Of a stretch of 64,000 bases of DNA, positions 39,465-49,112 are shown one piece after another. The notes beneath the pieces were generated by a model, which was not told the origin of the DNA, made no database searches, and saw nothing but the letters and a program-made list of their open reading frames with translations. Positions within the stretch are counted from its first letter, which is position 1. Each line of letters begins with the position of its first letter. The position numbers were made by a program, and so were the translations under genes. The stretch is from Xanthomonas euroxanthea (GTDB taxonomy: Bacteria > Pseudomonadota > Gammaproteobacteria > Xanthomonadales > Xanthomonadaceae). Location: contig NZ_UIHB01000006.1 of assembly GCF_900476395.1 (NCBI RefSeq), forward strand, positions 62,001 through 126,000, read 5' to 3'.

Positions 39465-39707
39465 GCACGACTCCAGATGGGGATTGCCACGGCCGCTTCA
39501 AGGCGGACGCCGCCGCGGCCACTGCCTGCCGCATGCAGCCATTGTCGCGTGGTTCGCAATCGCCAGTCGCCACGGCCGGGTGGAACGCTGCATCCAGCGC
39601 CCGCCGTTTGAGTTGTACGGCAGGCGTGGATTGGTTGCATGCCGGCTGCGTTGTTCATCGCCGGGCAATGCCTTTTAATCCCAGGACCCCTGCCCGTATC
39701 GGATCCC

Positions 39708-40229
39708 ATGTCTCTTATCGACTGCAGCGAAGACCGCCACGCCAGCGCCATCCTGGACATCTTCAACGACGCCATCGCCACCTCCACCGCGTTGTACGAC
39801 TACAAGCCGCGGCCGCCGGAAAGCATGGTCGGCTGGTTTGCCACCAAGCGTGCAGGCGGCTTTCCGGTGATCGGGGTGGAAGCGGCCGACGGCAGCCTGA
39901 TGGGCTTTGCCAGCTACGGCACCTTCCGCGCCTGGCCGGCGTTCAAGTACAGCGTCGAGCATTCGGTCTACGTGCACCGCGACCATCGCGGCAAGGGCCT
40001 GGGACGCCTCCTGTTGCAGGGTGTGATCGCGGCGGCAGAACAGCGCGGCGTGCATGTGCTGGTCGGCGGCATCGATGCCAGCAATCAGGCCAGCATCGCC
40101 TTGCACGAACAATTCGGCTTCACCCACGCCGGCACCGTGCGCGAGGCCGGTTTCAAGTTCGGCCGTTGGCTGGACCTGGCGTTCTATCAGCGCATCCTGG
40201 CCACCCCGGCCGATCCGCACGACGATTGA
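39708..40229 (+). CDS. GNAT acetyltransferase, phosphinothricin acetyltransferase-like
   Basis: 173 residues of the PAT/MddA subfamily. Features are an N-terminal strand with ILDIFNDAIATSTALYDY and the acetyl-CoA loop VHRDHRGKGLGRLLL. NQASIALHEQFGFTHAGT and the C-terminal RWLDLAFYQR complete the pattern. Such enzymes acetylate small amines, including phosphinothricin or methionine derivatives. I choose MSLIDC at 39708 over the upstream ATG at 39639 because it matches the usual N-terminus. Confidence 0.88.
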   Translation: MSLIDCSEDRHASAILDIFNDAIATSTALYDYKPRPPESMVGWFATKRAGGFPVIGVEAADGSLMGFASYGTFRAWPAFKYSVEHSVYVHRDHRGKGLGRLLLQGVIAAAEQRGVHVLVGGIDASNQASIALHEQFGFTHAGTVREAGFKFGRWLDLAFYQRILATPADPHDD

Positions 40230-40305
40230 GCCTGCGACGGTGGTTGCCGACGCCGCAACGGCGGCGGCACTTTGCGCAAGCGGATCTGTCTGCAGCCCGC
40301 CGCGG

Positions 40306-41220
40306 TCAGTGCGGATGCCGCTCGGTCGCATATGGATTGGCCTCGCCGCTGCCCGGCGGGCGTAGCGTGTAGCGCTTGTAGGTCCATTGGTATTGCGCCG
40401 GGTCGCGCCGGGCGATCTGTTCGATGCCTGCGTTGAGCGCGCTGGCGGCGCGCACCGGGTCGGCGTCGGCCACTGCAGGGTCGGCCGGCTGCACATGCAG
40501 CGCAAACTGCAGGTCACCGCCGGCGCGTTCGCACCAGCCATACAGCACGATCGCGCCGGTGCGCTCGGCAAGCCGGTTGACCAGGGTCATGGTCAGGGCG
40601 GGGATGCCGAAGAACGGCGCAAACACGCCATCGCCCATTTTCGGCTGCTGGTCGGGCAGGATGCCGACCGCACCGCCGTCCTTGAGCACCTTGAACAACT
40701 GCCGCACCGCCGGGCCTTCGGCGCGCACCTGGCGCACGTTGTCGCCGCCACGGGCCAGTTGCAGGAAGCCGTCCACCGTGTCCGATTCCGGCGGGCGGTA
40801 CACGATGGCGATCGGCCCGCGTTCGGACAGCCACTGGTTGAGCAGCTCCCAGTTGCCGAAGTGCGGCGCGGCCACGATGACGCCGCGCCCGGAGGCCAGC
40901 GCCGCGTCGTAGAGTTCCTGGCCATTGCGCTGCAGCCGCGCCAGGTTCTCGGCCGGCGGGCGGGTCCAGGTACGCAGCACTTCCAGCGTCTGCCGCGCGG
41001 TCGACCGCAGCACCTGCGCATGCAGCTGCGCGCGCTGGCCGGCATCCAGTTCCGGGTACGCCAGCTCCAGGTTGCGGCGTGTCACGCGGGCCTCGCGTGC
41101 ATCGAGCTTGCGCCAGCTCCAGGCCAGCGCATCGGCCACACGTTTGAGCAGCGGCCACGGCAGGCGGCCCACGGTGGCGGCGGTGGCGTAGAGCAGGCGG
41201 GCACGGACATCGGGTTTCAT
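40306..41220 (-). CDS. Lipid A biosynthesis acyltransferase (LpxL/HtrB family)
   Basis: 304 residues of the lysophospholipid/lipid A acyltransferase family. The catalytic H(X)4E motif is H120-E125 in [10 protein letters not shown], followed by [14 protein letters not shown] and [20 protein letters not shown]. It adds secondary acyl chains to lipid A at the inner membrane. Which position (LpxL- or LpxM-like) is not clear. The start is at MKPDVRARL. Encoded between a GNAT and dtd. Confidence 0.9.
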   Translation of the reverse strand: MKPDVRARLLYATAATVGRLPWPLLKRVADALAWSWRKLDAREARVTRRNLELAYPELDAGQRAQLHAQVLRSTARQTLEVLRTWTRPPAENLARLQRNGQELYDAALASGRGVIVAAPHFGNWELLNQWLSERGPIAIVYRPPESDTVDGFLQLARGGDNVRQVRAEGPAVRQLFKVLKDGGAVGILPDQQPKMGDGVFAPFFGIPALTMTLVNRLAERTGAIVLYGWCERAGGDLQFALHVQPADPAVADADPVRAASALNAGIEQIARRDPAQYQWTYKRYTLRPPGSGEANPYATERHPH

Positions 41221-41320
41221 CTGCGCAATTCTAAACAGCGCGGCCGGCCAAGGCCCGCGCGTGACAGCACGGGCGGCGCTGGGCATGCTGCGCGGCACGG
41301 TTTGCTGCCTGAGAGTGCCC

Positions 41321-41761
41321 ATGCTTGCGCTGATCCAACGCGTCACCCGCGCCGCAGTCACGGTCGATGCGCAGACCGTCGGGCAGATCGGTCCCGGGCT
41401 GCTGGCGCTGGTCGGGGTCGAGCCCGGCGACAGCGACGCGCAGATCCGGCGCCTGGCCGAGCGCCTGCTCGGCTACCGCGTGTTCGCCGACGACACCGGC
41501 AAGATGAACCACTCACTCGCCGACACCGGCGGCGGCCTGCTGCTGGTCAGCCAGTTCACCCTGGCCGCGGACACCCGTTCCGGCAATCGCCCCGGCTTCA
41601 GCACGGCGGCGCCGCCTGTGGAGGCTGAACGGGCGTTCAATCAATTGGTGGCGATCTGCCGGCAAAAACATCGCGGCGGGGTGGAAACCGGGCGCTTCGG
41701 GGCCCATATGGTTGTCGACCTGGTCAACGATGGCCCGGTGACTTTCCTTCTCAGACCCTAG
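41321..41761 (+). CDS. dtd: D-aminoacyl-tRNA deacylase
   Basis: 146 residues; hydrolyses D-aminoacyl-tRNAs and so enforces homochirality. Both signature segments are present: [20 protein letters not shown] (SQFTL motif) and [17 protein letters not shown] (the NxGP-type cross-subunit motif). The start [13 protein letters not shown] is canonical, so the upstream in-frame ATG at 41261 is rejected. It stands about 110 bp before rpoD on the same strand. Confidence 0.95.
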   Translation: MLALIQRVTRAAVTVDAQTVGQIGPGLLALVGVEPGDSDAQIRRLAERLLGYRVFADDTGKMNHSLADTGGGLLLVSQFTLAADTRSGNRPGFSTAAPPVEAERAFNQLVAICRQKHRGGVETGRFGAHMVVDLVNDGPVTFLLRP

Positions 41762-41815
41762 AAACCCACGTCCACCAGCGGTCCTGTCTTGAATCCGGCA
41801 GACCGGGCTTCACGC

Positions 41816-41824
41816 TGGTATAAT
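41816..41824 (+). promoter_or_regulatory. Extended -10 promoter of rpoD
   Basis: TGGTATAAT: a consensus TATAAT at 41819-41824 with the TGN extension, 45 bp before the rpoD ATG. No good -35 hexamer lies 16-18 bp upstream, which suits an extended -10 promoter. Confidence 0.6.
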
Positions 41825-41868
41825 GCTAGGTTCTCTTTCCAATCTCAAAGCCGGTGGCGCGAGCACTC

Positions 41869-43743
<1,875 letters not shown>

Positions 43744-43773
43744 TCCGGTCGTCGTACCGGTGCAGTGATCACA

Positions 43774-43801
43774 CAACAGCCCCGCACTTGCGGGGCTGTT
43801 G
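43774..43801 (+). terminator. Intrinsic terminator of rpoD
   Basis: A perfect 12-bp stem, CAACAGCCCCGC with GCGGGGCTGTTG, around ACTT, 30 bp beyond the rpoD stop and followed by a short T-containing stretch. Confidence 0.8.
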
Positions 43802-44002
43802 CGTTGTGGGACGTATCGCAGGCTATGCTTGTTGGGTGAACGTTTGCCGAACCAAGATGCGTCGGGGATGGCGCAGCTGACGTTCACGCCTCGGCGACGA
43901 AGCCAGACAGCGGCGCAACATGAAGCCGATGTTTGTTCCAGGCTCACGTGACGTTCTAGCCGTGGCTTCTAAGTTGATGGACGAATGGAACGAGGCCGTC
44001 GT

Positions 44003-44242
44003 ATGAGCAGGCAAAGCCGGTTTGAAACCACCACATACCGCGAGCACGAGATTCGCGTACGCGCCGAGCAGGCGTCCCCTGGCGCCAGGTGGACGCTGTG
44101 GGTCGACGTGTATGCATTGGGCGGCAAACGCCAGCCACGCATCAGTGGCCGGGAAGCGGGCTGGGAGACCTACCAGGAAGCCATCGCGCAGGGATTCCGT
44201 GCGGGCCGGCAGCTGGTCGATGCGCAGCTTGAGGTGGCTTAG
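44003..44242 (+). CDS. Small conserved-looking hypothetical protein
   Basis: 79 residues, soluble and basic, with the pattern FETTTYREHEIRVRAEQ and GREAGWETYQEAIAQGFRAG. It looks like a small alpha/beta fold, but I recognise no family. GAACGAGG about 6 bp upstream supports the ATG at 44003 over the earlier in-frame ATG at 43985. No signal peptide or membrane segment. It sits alone between the rpoD terminator and a possible small-RNA region. Confidence 0.65.
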   Translation: MSRQSRFETTTYREHEIRVRAEQASPGARWTLWVDVYALGGKRQPRISGREAGWETYQEAIAQGFRAGRQLVDAQLEVA

Positions 44243-44248
44243 AGGCTG

Positions 44249-44270
44249 AGATTGGGGAGTGGGGATTCGG
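44249..44270. repeat. Copy of the GGGATTCGG intergenic repeat
   Basis: AGATTGGGGAGTGGGGATTC, the same motif (opposite orientation) as the right arm of the repeat between def and fmt. Lies just after the small hypothetical gene. Confidence 0.6.
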
Positions 44271-44390
44271 AAGTGCTGAGGTGCTGATTGCTGGGTGCCG
44301 GTAGCTACCGGATCTTGCACCGCCAATGGTGCGCAGCGCACCCTGACCGCGTCCAGATTCAAGAGCCCGGCTTGCGCCGGGCTTTTTTGT
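44271..44390 (+). ncRNA. Candidate small RNA ending in a strong terminator
   Basis: About 120 nt without coding potential. It contains a perfect 14-bp palindrome, CCGGTAGCTACCGG (44298-44311), a second potential stem around GGTGCGCAGCGCACC and a strong intrinsic terminator at its end. No matching -10 was confidently found, and the region could equally be the long 3' UTR of the 79-residue gene. Treat as a candidate only. Confidence 0.3.
44364..44389 (+). terminator. Strong intrinsic terminator
   Basis: AGCCCGGC and GCCGGGCT pair around TTGC and are followed by TTTTTTG, the best canonical rho-independent terminator in this part of the window. It ends rightward transcription before the tRNA. 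Confidence 0.88.
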
Positions 44391-44527
44391 GCGGGCAAGC
44401 GCAGGTGGGTGCACGCGCTTGTCCTCATCGACGCCGGATGTCAGCAGACAGCAACGCGCGCGGACAGGTAAACTTTCGCCTCAGCTGGACGGTCCGACAT
44501 GCCCCGCATCTCGCCACCCACCCTGCT

Positions 44528-44603
44528 GGGCCTATAGCTCAACGGTTAGAGCAGAGGACTCATAATCCTTTGGTTCCAGGTTCGAATCCTGGTGGGCCCA
44601 CCA
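44528..44603 (+). tRNA. tRNA with CAU anticodon, probably tRNA-Ile2
   Basis: 76 nt including a genomically encoded CCA. The 7-bp acceptor stem GGGCCTA/TGGGCCC, D arm AGCTCAACGGTTAGAGC, anticodon loop CTCATAA with CAT at 44561-44563 and T arm CCAGGTTCGAATCCTGG all fold well. The D-loop and variable region resemble the E. coli ileX product more than elongator tRNA-Met, so lysidine-modified Ile2 reading AUA is preferred. Its 3' part serves as an integration site. Confidence 0.85.
44559..44595 (+). repeat. Left attachment repeat within the tRNA 3' part
   Basis: 37 bp covering the anticodon loop to the T stem of the tRNA, identical to 48934-48970. This is the size and position expected of an att core used by tyrosine recombinases. 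Confidence 0.9.
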
Positions 44604-44734
44604 AAAAGCAGTCCAGTGACGTCCGAGTTAGTCCAAGGCTCGCGGGAAACTACTCGAAAATAGCTGTTTTGGGTCTTTTGACTTCCAGTGGTATCCAGTT
44701 GCATCCGGCGACATAGTGAGTCGGGCTGTGAGTC

Positions 44735-44990
44735 GTGGAGCGGCAACGGGTTGCTCCGACTCACAAATATCTGACTCCCCTGCTCACGGATGCCAAGCTT
44801 CGCGCGCTCAAACCTAAAGTGGCCGCCTTTCGGGTGGCGGACTCGAACGGCCTCTGCATAGAGGTTCGTCCCACGGCCTCGAAGGCTTGGCGCCACCGCT
44901 ATCGGTATGCCGGCAAGCCACGCATTGTGACCATCGGCGAATACCCAGCCATGTCGTTGATGCCGGCGCGCGCGGAGCGCGTGCTGACCT
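44735..44990 (+). pseudogene. Remnant of a tyrosine-recombinase integrase (N-terminal arm domain)
   Basis: About 85 codons matching the DUF4102/arm-binding domain of P4-type integrases: [39 protein letters not shown] and [13 protein letters not shown]. The reading frame then runs into unrelated DNA at about 44990, where a decayed BCCT gene begins on the other strand. The core-binding and catalytic domains (R-H-R-Y) are gone. The position right beside the tRNA is where such integrases normally sit. Confidence 0.8.
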
Positions 44991-45628
44991 CCAGGCCGAA
45001 AAGATAGTTCAAGCCGGCGTTGATCTGCATGACCCCCAGGCCGAGCGAGGTGGCCAGGCCGAAGATAGTCCCTAGCGCGGCGGACGTATCCACTGCGTAT
45101 CCGAGCGGGCCGTGGATGCGATCTCCAATCAGCGGGTAGAGCGCAGATCGCACGCGCAGCGGCAGGTTGTGCCGATACGCGAAGTAGGCCAGGGAAAGTG
45201 CGACGACAGCATAGATCGCCCAGGCATGGATGCCCCACTGGAAGAAAGTGATGCGCATCGCCTGGCGCGCCGCCGCCGCCGATTCCGGCACGCCGACCGG
45301 CGGAGTGCGTAATGCGTGATGGATTCGGCGACGCCGAAGAACATCAGCCCGATGCCCATGCCTGCAGCGAACAGCATTGCAAACCAAAAGCCATAGTTGC
45401 AATCCGGTGGACGGTGGTCCGGCCCCAGCTTGATGCGACCATAACCGCTCACCGCAACCCCGATCACGAATACAGGAATCCGGCGACAGCCAGGATGGTG
45501 AACCAGCCGGCATCGTTGGCGGCCCAGGTCTTGGCCGCAGTGAACCAGCGGGTAGCGACTGCTGGCGCAAAGGCAGCTAGTGCAAGCAGGGCGATCACGA
45601 TTCGGCGCCATGCCGGGAGTTGTTGTTA
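44991..45628 (-). pseudogene. Decayed BCCT (choline/betaine) transporter fragment
   Basis: Three successive frames on the minus strand give pieces of one BCCT protein. These are [20 protein letters not shown] and [20 protein letters not shown]; then [18 protein letters not shown] and [20 protein letters not shown]; then [20 protein letters not shown] and [16 protein letters not shown]. At least two frameshifts and a truncation at the integrase junction remove more than half of the usual 500-660 residues. BCCT transporters import quaternary ammonium osmolytes; this one cannot be functional. Confidence 0.8.
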
Positions 45629-45770
45629 CGGCTGATGCGGTAAGCCCTGCGGGTACACACTGACGCTTCGCAGATTGGATAGCTTTTCACTGTGCGCCAC
45701 TTCAGCGTCGTCAATGTCGGGCGGGGGCGGGCCGCTCCCGTTACTCCCCCCTCAGCGTGCTGTGTCGGAG

Positions 45771-46757
45771 TCAGTTCACGCCGACTCGTGCGATCAGCTT
45801 GCCACTCACCCCACCCCCGAGGTGCTCCAGGGCCTGAGGCACATCAGCGAAGGCCACGACTTGGTCGATGGGCATCGAGATTTTTCCCTCCGAGAAAAAC
45901 TTACCGAGGACAGTGACGGCATCTTCTTGTTCTTCGGGGGTACGCACGCTGTGCAGTGCACCGGTGACGGAGATGCCTAGCGTTAGGATCTTGAGCGGCT
46001 CGATCCTAGGGAAATCTGCCCCGCCTGCAAAACCAACCAGGACGTATCGCCCGCCGATGGCTATTGCCTCGAGCGCCGGTTCCGCCAGTGGATTGCCAAC
46101 CGTGTCGTACACGATGTCGGCGCCTTTGCCGTTGGTGATCTTGCGTACTTGTTCGCTCAGTGACTCCGTACCGGTCACGATCACGTGGTCAGCTCCTTGT
46201 CGGGTGCAGAATGCGGCTTTATCAGCGCTTCTGACGGTCGCAATCACCCTGAGGCCCAGCGCTTTGCCAAGCTGGATTGCTGTCGAACCTGTGCCACCAC
46301 TTCCGCCCAGCACCAACAGAGTCTCGCCGACGCCCGCGCGAGCGCGATTGACTAGTCCTACATAGGCTACGTGAAACGTGCCGAGAAACGCCGCGGCCTG
46401 CTCGTCCGGCATGTCATCGGCTGCAGGTACCGCTCCATCACTCGGCGAGATGCAGTACTCGGCCAATCCACCCGAACCACTCATGAAATTGGCGCCGCCG
46501 ATCACACGCGTGCCGACGGGGAAGGGATATCCAGGCCCGGCCACCTCCACGATCCCCACCACTTCCTGGCCTGGCGTCACCGGTGGCTGCGGAGTCAAGA
46601 AGTAACGCCCTTCCAGCATCATGCGGTCTGGCAGACCGATGTTCGTCGCCAGTACCTTGAGCAGGGCCTCTCCGGGCCCAGGGCTGGGTATGTCAACGTC
46701 AACCAGCTCCAGCACATCGCTGGGTTTTCCGAAGGAGCTCGCCTGCCACGCCTTCAT
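45771..46757 (-). CDS. NADPH:quinone oxidoreductase (zinc-free MDR family)
   Basis: 328 residues of the medium-chain dehydrogenase/reductase family. It has an N-terminal GroES-like domain (PGPGEALLKVLATNIGLPD, TPGQEVVGIVEVAG) and a Rossmann domain with VLGGSGGTGSTAIQLGKAL. It lacks the catalytic zinc cysteines of alcohol dehydrogenases, as expected of quinone reductases. It probably reduces quinones or reactive enones. Last gene of the island operon, 16 bp after a reductase. The start MKAWQASS follows GGAG. Confidence 0.9.
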   Translation of the reverse strand: MKAWQASSFGKPSDVLELVDVDIPSPGPGEALLKVLATNIGLPDRMMLEGRYFLTPQPPVTPGQEVVGIVEVAGPGYPFPVGTRVIGGANFMSGSGGLAEYCISPSDGAVPAADDMPDEQAAAFLGTFHVAYVGLVNRARAGVGETLLVLGGSGGTGSTAIQLGKALGLRVIATVRSADKAAFCTRQGADHVIVTGTESLSEQVRKITNGKGADIVYDTVGNPLAEPALEAIAIGGRYVLVGFAGGADFPRIEPLKILTLGISVTGALHSVRTPEEQEDAVTVLGKFFSEGKISMPIDQVVAFADVPQALEHLGGGVSGKLIARVGVN

Positions 46758-46773
46758 ATGCATCTCCAAATTA

Positions 46774-47517
46774 TTAAATGAACAGTGCACGCGCGATTTT
46801 GACCACCGTTTCTGCATCGGGGGATGCGCGCTCGCCCACGCGCTCGGCAAACACCTGCGCCGACAGGTCACGGCGCTTGGGCAGGCGGTCCCGCTCTGCA
46901 GACGCTAGTGCAGGCCCCATCTCGTCGAAAGTCAGGTCGGTGATGTACACCGGCGAGCCGGGTTGCTGGCGCCAAGAATCGGCGAGACATCCAGCGTAGA
47001 AGCCATCAAATCCGGTGTCTTCCACCAAGCGCAAGGCAATTTCCTGATCCTGTGGCCGGTCTGCCGAGACGGGAAGGGCAATGCGCCCCTGCTCACCCTT
47101 GCCGCGCCCGTTGATTTCGAAAGACAGCATTCCAATGGAGTTCCACGCCTTGGCGATGGGCCTGCCGAAGTAGTCACGTACCCATTCGCTTTCTGCCTTG
47201 TCACCATCAAGTTCAGGATTGACGGGGTCGCGTCCGGGGAAGTAGTTAGAAATATCAATGACCGTTGTCTGCTCGGGCAGGCCCGCTACCAAGTGCCTGA
47301 TCTTCTCGAAGCCGGGATGGGGCATGGCCAGGATGACCACGTCCACATCCTGGAGCGCTCCTTCTGCTGTTGCGGCATGTGCGCCCGTCTCAAGAATTTC
47401 TTCAGCGATGCTGCCAGGGCCGCGGGAGTTTGCGACCTTGACGTCATGCCCCGCTGCGGCGAGTTTCCGGGCTAGGACTCGACCCATGAACCCGGTTCCA
47501 AGTATTCCTATCTTCAT
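46774..47517 (-). CDS. F420-dependent-type NADP reductase-like protein, paralogue A
   Basis: 247 residues. The N-terminal NAD(P)-binding motif is KIGILGTGFMGRVLARKLA, followed by VKVANSRGP, a loop that usually selects NADP(H). The C-terminal region (EDTGFDGFYAGCLADSWRQQ, PKRRDLSAQVFAER) matches the NPD-type family annotated as NADPH:F420 reductases. Xanthomonads are not known to make F420, so the partner is more likely a flavin or quinone (inference). Tandem with a paralogue 23 bp upstream. Confidence 0.85.
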   Translation of the reverse strand: MKIGILGTGFMGRVLARKLAAAGHDVKVANSRGPGSIAEEILETGAHAATAEGALQDVDVVILAMPHPGFEKIRHLVAGLPEQTTVIDISNYFPGRDPVNPELDGDKAESEWVRDYFGRPIAKAWNSIGMLSFEINGRGKGEQGRIALPVSADRPQDQEIALRLVEDTGFDGFYAGCLADSWRQQPGSPVYITDLTFDEMGPALASAERDRLPKRRDLSAQVFAERVGERASPDAETVVKIARALFI

Positions 47518-47540
47518 GGCAATAGAACCTCTTGTTGGTG

Positions 47541-48284
47541 TTACATCTGTAGTGCGCGACTGATCCTGGTGATCGTGCAGGCGTCTGGATTGACCCCGTG
47601 ACCGAACCGCTCTGCAAATATCGCGACCGACAAGTCGCGACGTTTGGGAAGCCGGTCGCGCTCGGCCGCAGCGAGTGCAGCACCGATTTCTGGGTAGGTG
47701 AGATGGGTGCAATACGCTGGCGAGCCGGGCTGCTGTCGCCAGGAGTGCTCAAGCACGCCTGCGTCGAAGCCATCGAAGCCGGTATCGTTTACCAGTGCCA
47801 TTGCCACTTGCCGGTCACGGGCACGGTCGGCGGCGACAGGGATGGCGATGCGTCCGGGATGTCCCTGTGGTCGGCCGCACTCGGCAAAAGGCGCCGCAGC
47901 GACGGCGTTCCATGCTTTGACAATGGGCCGGCCGAAGAAGTCCTGGACCCACTGGCTCTCGACGGCGCCAGACTCAATCGCAGGATTGACCCGATCCCGT
48001 TGGGGGAAGTAGTTCGATGTATCGATCACCGACGTCTGCGCGGGGAGCGGTGTAACGAGGCGTTTCGCCTCGGCAAAGCCGGCGTGTGGCATCGACAGGA
48101 TCAGAACTTCGACACCGTTCGCAGCTGCCTCGGCGATGGCCGCCTGCGCTCCAGTTGCCAATGCATGCAGATCAACCGTCTCAGGGCCACGCGAATTGGC
48201 AACTTTCACGAAGTGTCCAGCCGCAGCCAGCTTCCGCGCGAGCGTCGTACCGATACTGCCCGCGCCCAGAATTCCTATTTTCAT
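47541..48284 (-). CDS. F420-dependent-type NADP reductase-like protein, paralogue B
   Basis: 247 residues, the same length as its downstream neighbour and identical at more than half of positions by eye. It shares ARKLAAAGH, VKVANSRGP, SNYFP, the DTGFDGF segment and AERDRLPKRRDLS. The nucleotide site is KIGILGAGSIGTTLARKL. Clear tandem duplication. First structural gene after the regulator (42-bp gap), so it should respond directly to it. Confidence 0.85.
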   Translation of the reverse strand: MKIGILGAGSIGTTLARKLAAAGHFVKVANSRGPETVDLHALATGAQAAIAEAAANGVEVLILSMPHAGFAEAKRLVTPLPAQTSVIDTSNYFPQRDRVNPAIESGAVESQWVQDFFGRPIVKAWNAVAAAPFAECGRPQGHPGRIAIPVAADRARDRQVAMALVNDTGFDGFDAGVLEHSWRQQPGSPAYCTHLTYPEIGAALAAAERDRLPKRRDLSVAIFAERFGHGVNPDACTITRISRALQM

Positions 48285-48326
48285 ATGGTTCTTCTTATCC
48301 TCATTGGCGGCATCCTTAGATGCCGA

Positions 48327-48758
48327 TCATTCCGGCGCTGGGTGGGCCAGCCCTTCGAGGGTTTTGCACAGCGACTGGATCTGCGCCTCCGTCAACTGAC
48401 AGGCTGCTTTGATCTGGCCGTTAACCGCACGGATCTCACGTTCTATCGCTCGGCTGGCGTCAGTAAGGTCGACCAGCACCCGACGTTCGTCGTCCAGGTC
48501 ACGTGTGCGGGTCACCATGCCAGCGACCTGCAGGCGCTTCAGCAGCGGGGTGAGCGTGCCTGGATCCATTCCAAGGTGGGACCCCAATTCGCCTACGGTC
48601 TGTGGGGCACCGTCTAGCAGGTTCAGGATGACCAGGTACTGGGGGAAGGTCAGGCCCAGTGGTTCCAATAGGGGCTTATGCAGCCGCGTCACTCGGCCAG
48701 CCGCGCCATAGAGCGCGAACGAGAGCTGCTCACCTACGCTCTGCTGTTTCCGTGCCAT
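48327..48758 (-). CDS. MarR-family regulator, OhrR-like without the N-terminal sensing Cys
   Basis: 143 residues. The winged helix core matches OhrR closely: FALYGAAGRVTRLHKPLLEP, LTFPQYLVILNLL, VGELGSHLGMDPGTLTPLLK and DLDDERRVLVDLT. In OhrR proteins the peroxide-sensing cysteine precedes FALY (QLCFALY); here the residue is serine (QLSFALY, S13). Two cysteines remain near the C-terminus (AACQLTEAQIQSLC). First gene of the island operon, with a candidate operator 21 bp upstream. Confidence 0.88.
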   Translation of the reverse strand: MARKQQSVGEQLSFALYGAAGRVTRLHKPLLEPLGLTFPQYLVILNLLDGAPQTVGELGSHLGMDPGTLTPLLKRLQVAGMVTRTRDLDDERRVLVDLTDASRAIEREIRAVNGQIKAACQLTEAQIQSLCKTLEGLAHPAPE

Positions 48759-48778
48759 AGTTGGCCTGCATTTATTTT

Positions 48779-48799
48779 GTGCACCATATAACGGTACAC
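48779..48799 (-). promoter_or_regulatory. Candidate operator of the island MarR operon
   Basis: GTGCACC-N7-GGTACAC, an inverted repeat with one mismatch, in an AT-rich stretch immediately upstream of the MarR-type gene. Position and size suit autoregulation by a MarR dimer. Confidence 0.5.
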
Positions 48800-48933
48800 G
48801 ATTTAATGGCAACTTGGCTATTGAGCTCGACGCTCAAAATTGACGTGCCAGCCAACCTCATCAACAACCTCAAGAGGTACAGCCCGGAAATTAGCGTAGC
48901 CAAGTGACTGTCAAATAAGCTCACTTGTGCTGC

Positions 48934-48970
48934 CTCATAATCCTTTGGTTCCAGGTTCGAATCCTGGTGG
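48934..48970 (+). repeat. Right attachment repeat (displaced tRNA 3' end)
   Basis: 37 bp identical to 44559-44595. The sequence to its right (ACCACCACTAG) is a slightly altered version of the tRNA end, and no D arm or 5' acceptor strand lies to its left. So it is a leftover tRNA tail, not a second gene. Confidence 0.9.
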
Positions 48971-48987
48971 ACCACCACTAGAAAGCA

Positions 48988-49019
48988 GGCACTTGGACGC
49001 GCGCCCAAGTGCCTTTTTT
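48988..49019 (+). terminator. Intrinsic terminator, probably the tRNA's original one
   Basis: GGCACTTGG and CCAAGTGCC pair around an 8-nt loop, followed by TTTTTT. It lies 18 bp after the displaced tRNA tail, where a tRNA terminator would be before the island inserted. Confidence 0.85.
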
Positions 49020-49031
49020 GTGGCTCGGAAA

Positions 49032-49112
49032 CTATCGGGGAACGTCGTGTTCTTCTTCGCTGATCGCGGAGTCGGCGTCTTCTGGATAAGCAATCGCGTG
49101 CGCGGTATTCAT
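49032..49112 (-). CDS. 26-residue peptide overlapping the upstream small gene
   Basis: The ATG at 49112 overlaps the TGA of the 92-residue gene (ATGA). The peptide MNTAHAIAYPEDADSAISEE ends EHDVPR; it is acidic and hydrophilic. It may be a real coupled leader-sized gene or the remnant of a gene cut by island insertion. No family recognised. Confidence 0.35.
   Translation of the reverse strand: MNTAHAIAYPEDADSAISEEEHDVPR

Larger units (their letters stand above)
44559..48970. mobile_element. tRNA-associated mini genomic island, 4.4 kb
   Basis: Bounded by 37-bp direct repeats of the tRNA 3' end. Contents from left: N-terminal piece of a phage-type integrase directly after the tRNA, a frameshifted BCCT-transporter fragment joined to it, and an intact four-gene leftward operon (MarR-type regulator, two dinucleotide-binding reductases, quinone oxidoreductase). 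Base composition looks less GC-rich than the core. With the integrase broken it should be immobile on its own. The displaced tRNA tail keeps the original terminator beyond the right repeat. Confidence 0.8.

Noticed and set aside
48934-48985. Second tRNA gene
   Set aside because: Only the anticodon-loop to T-arm part is present; no 5' acceptor strand or D arm. It is an attachment-site repeat.
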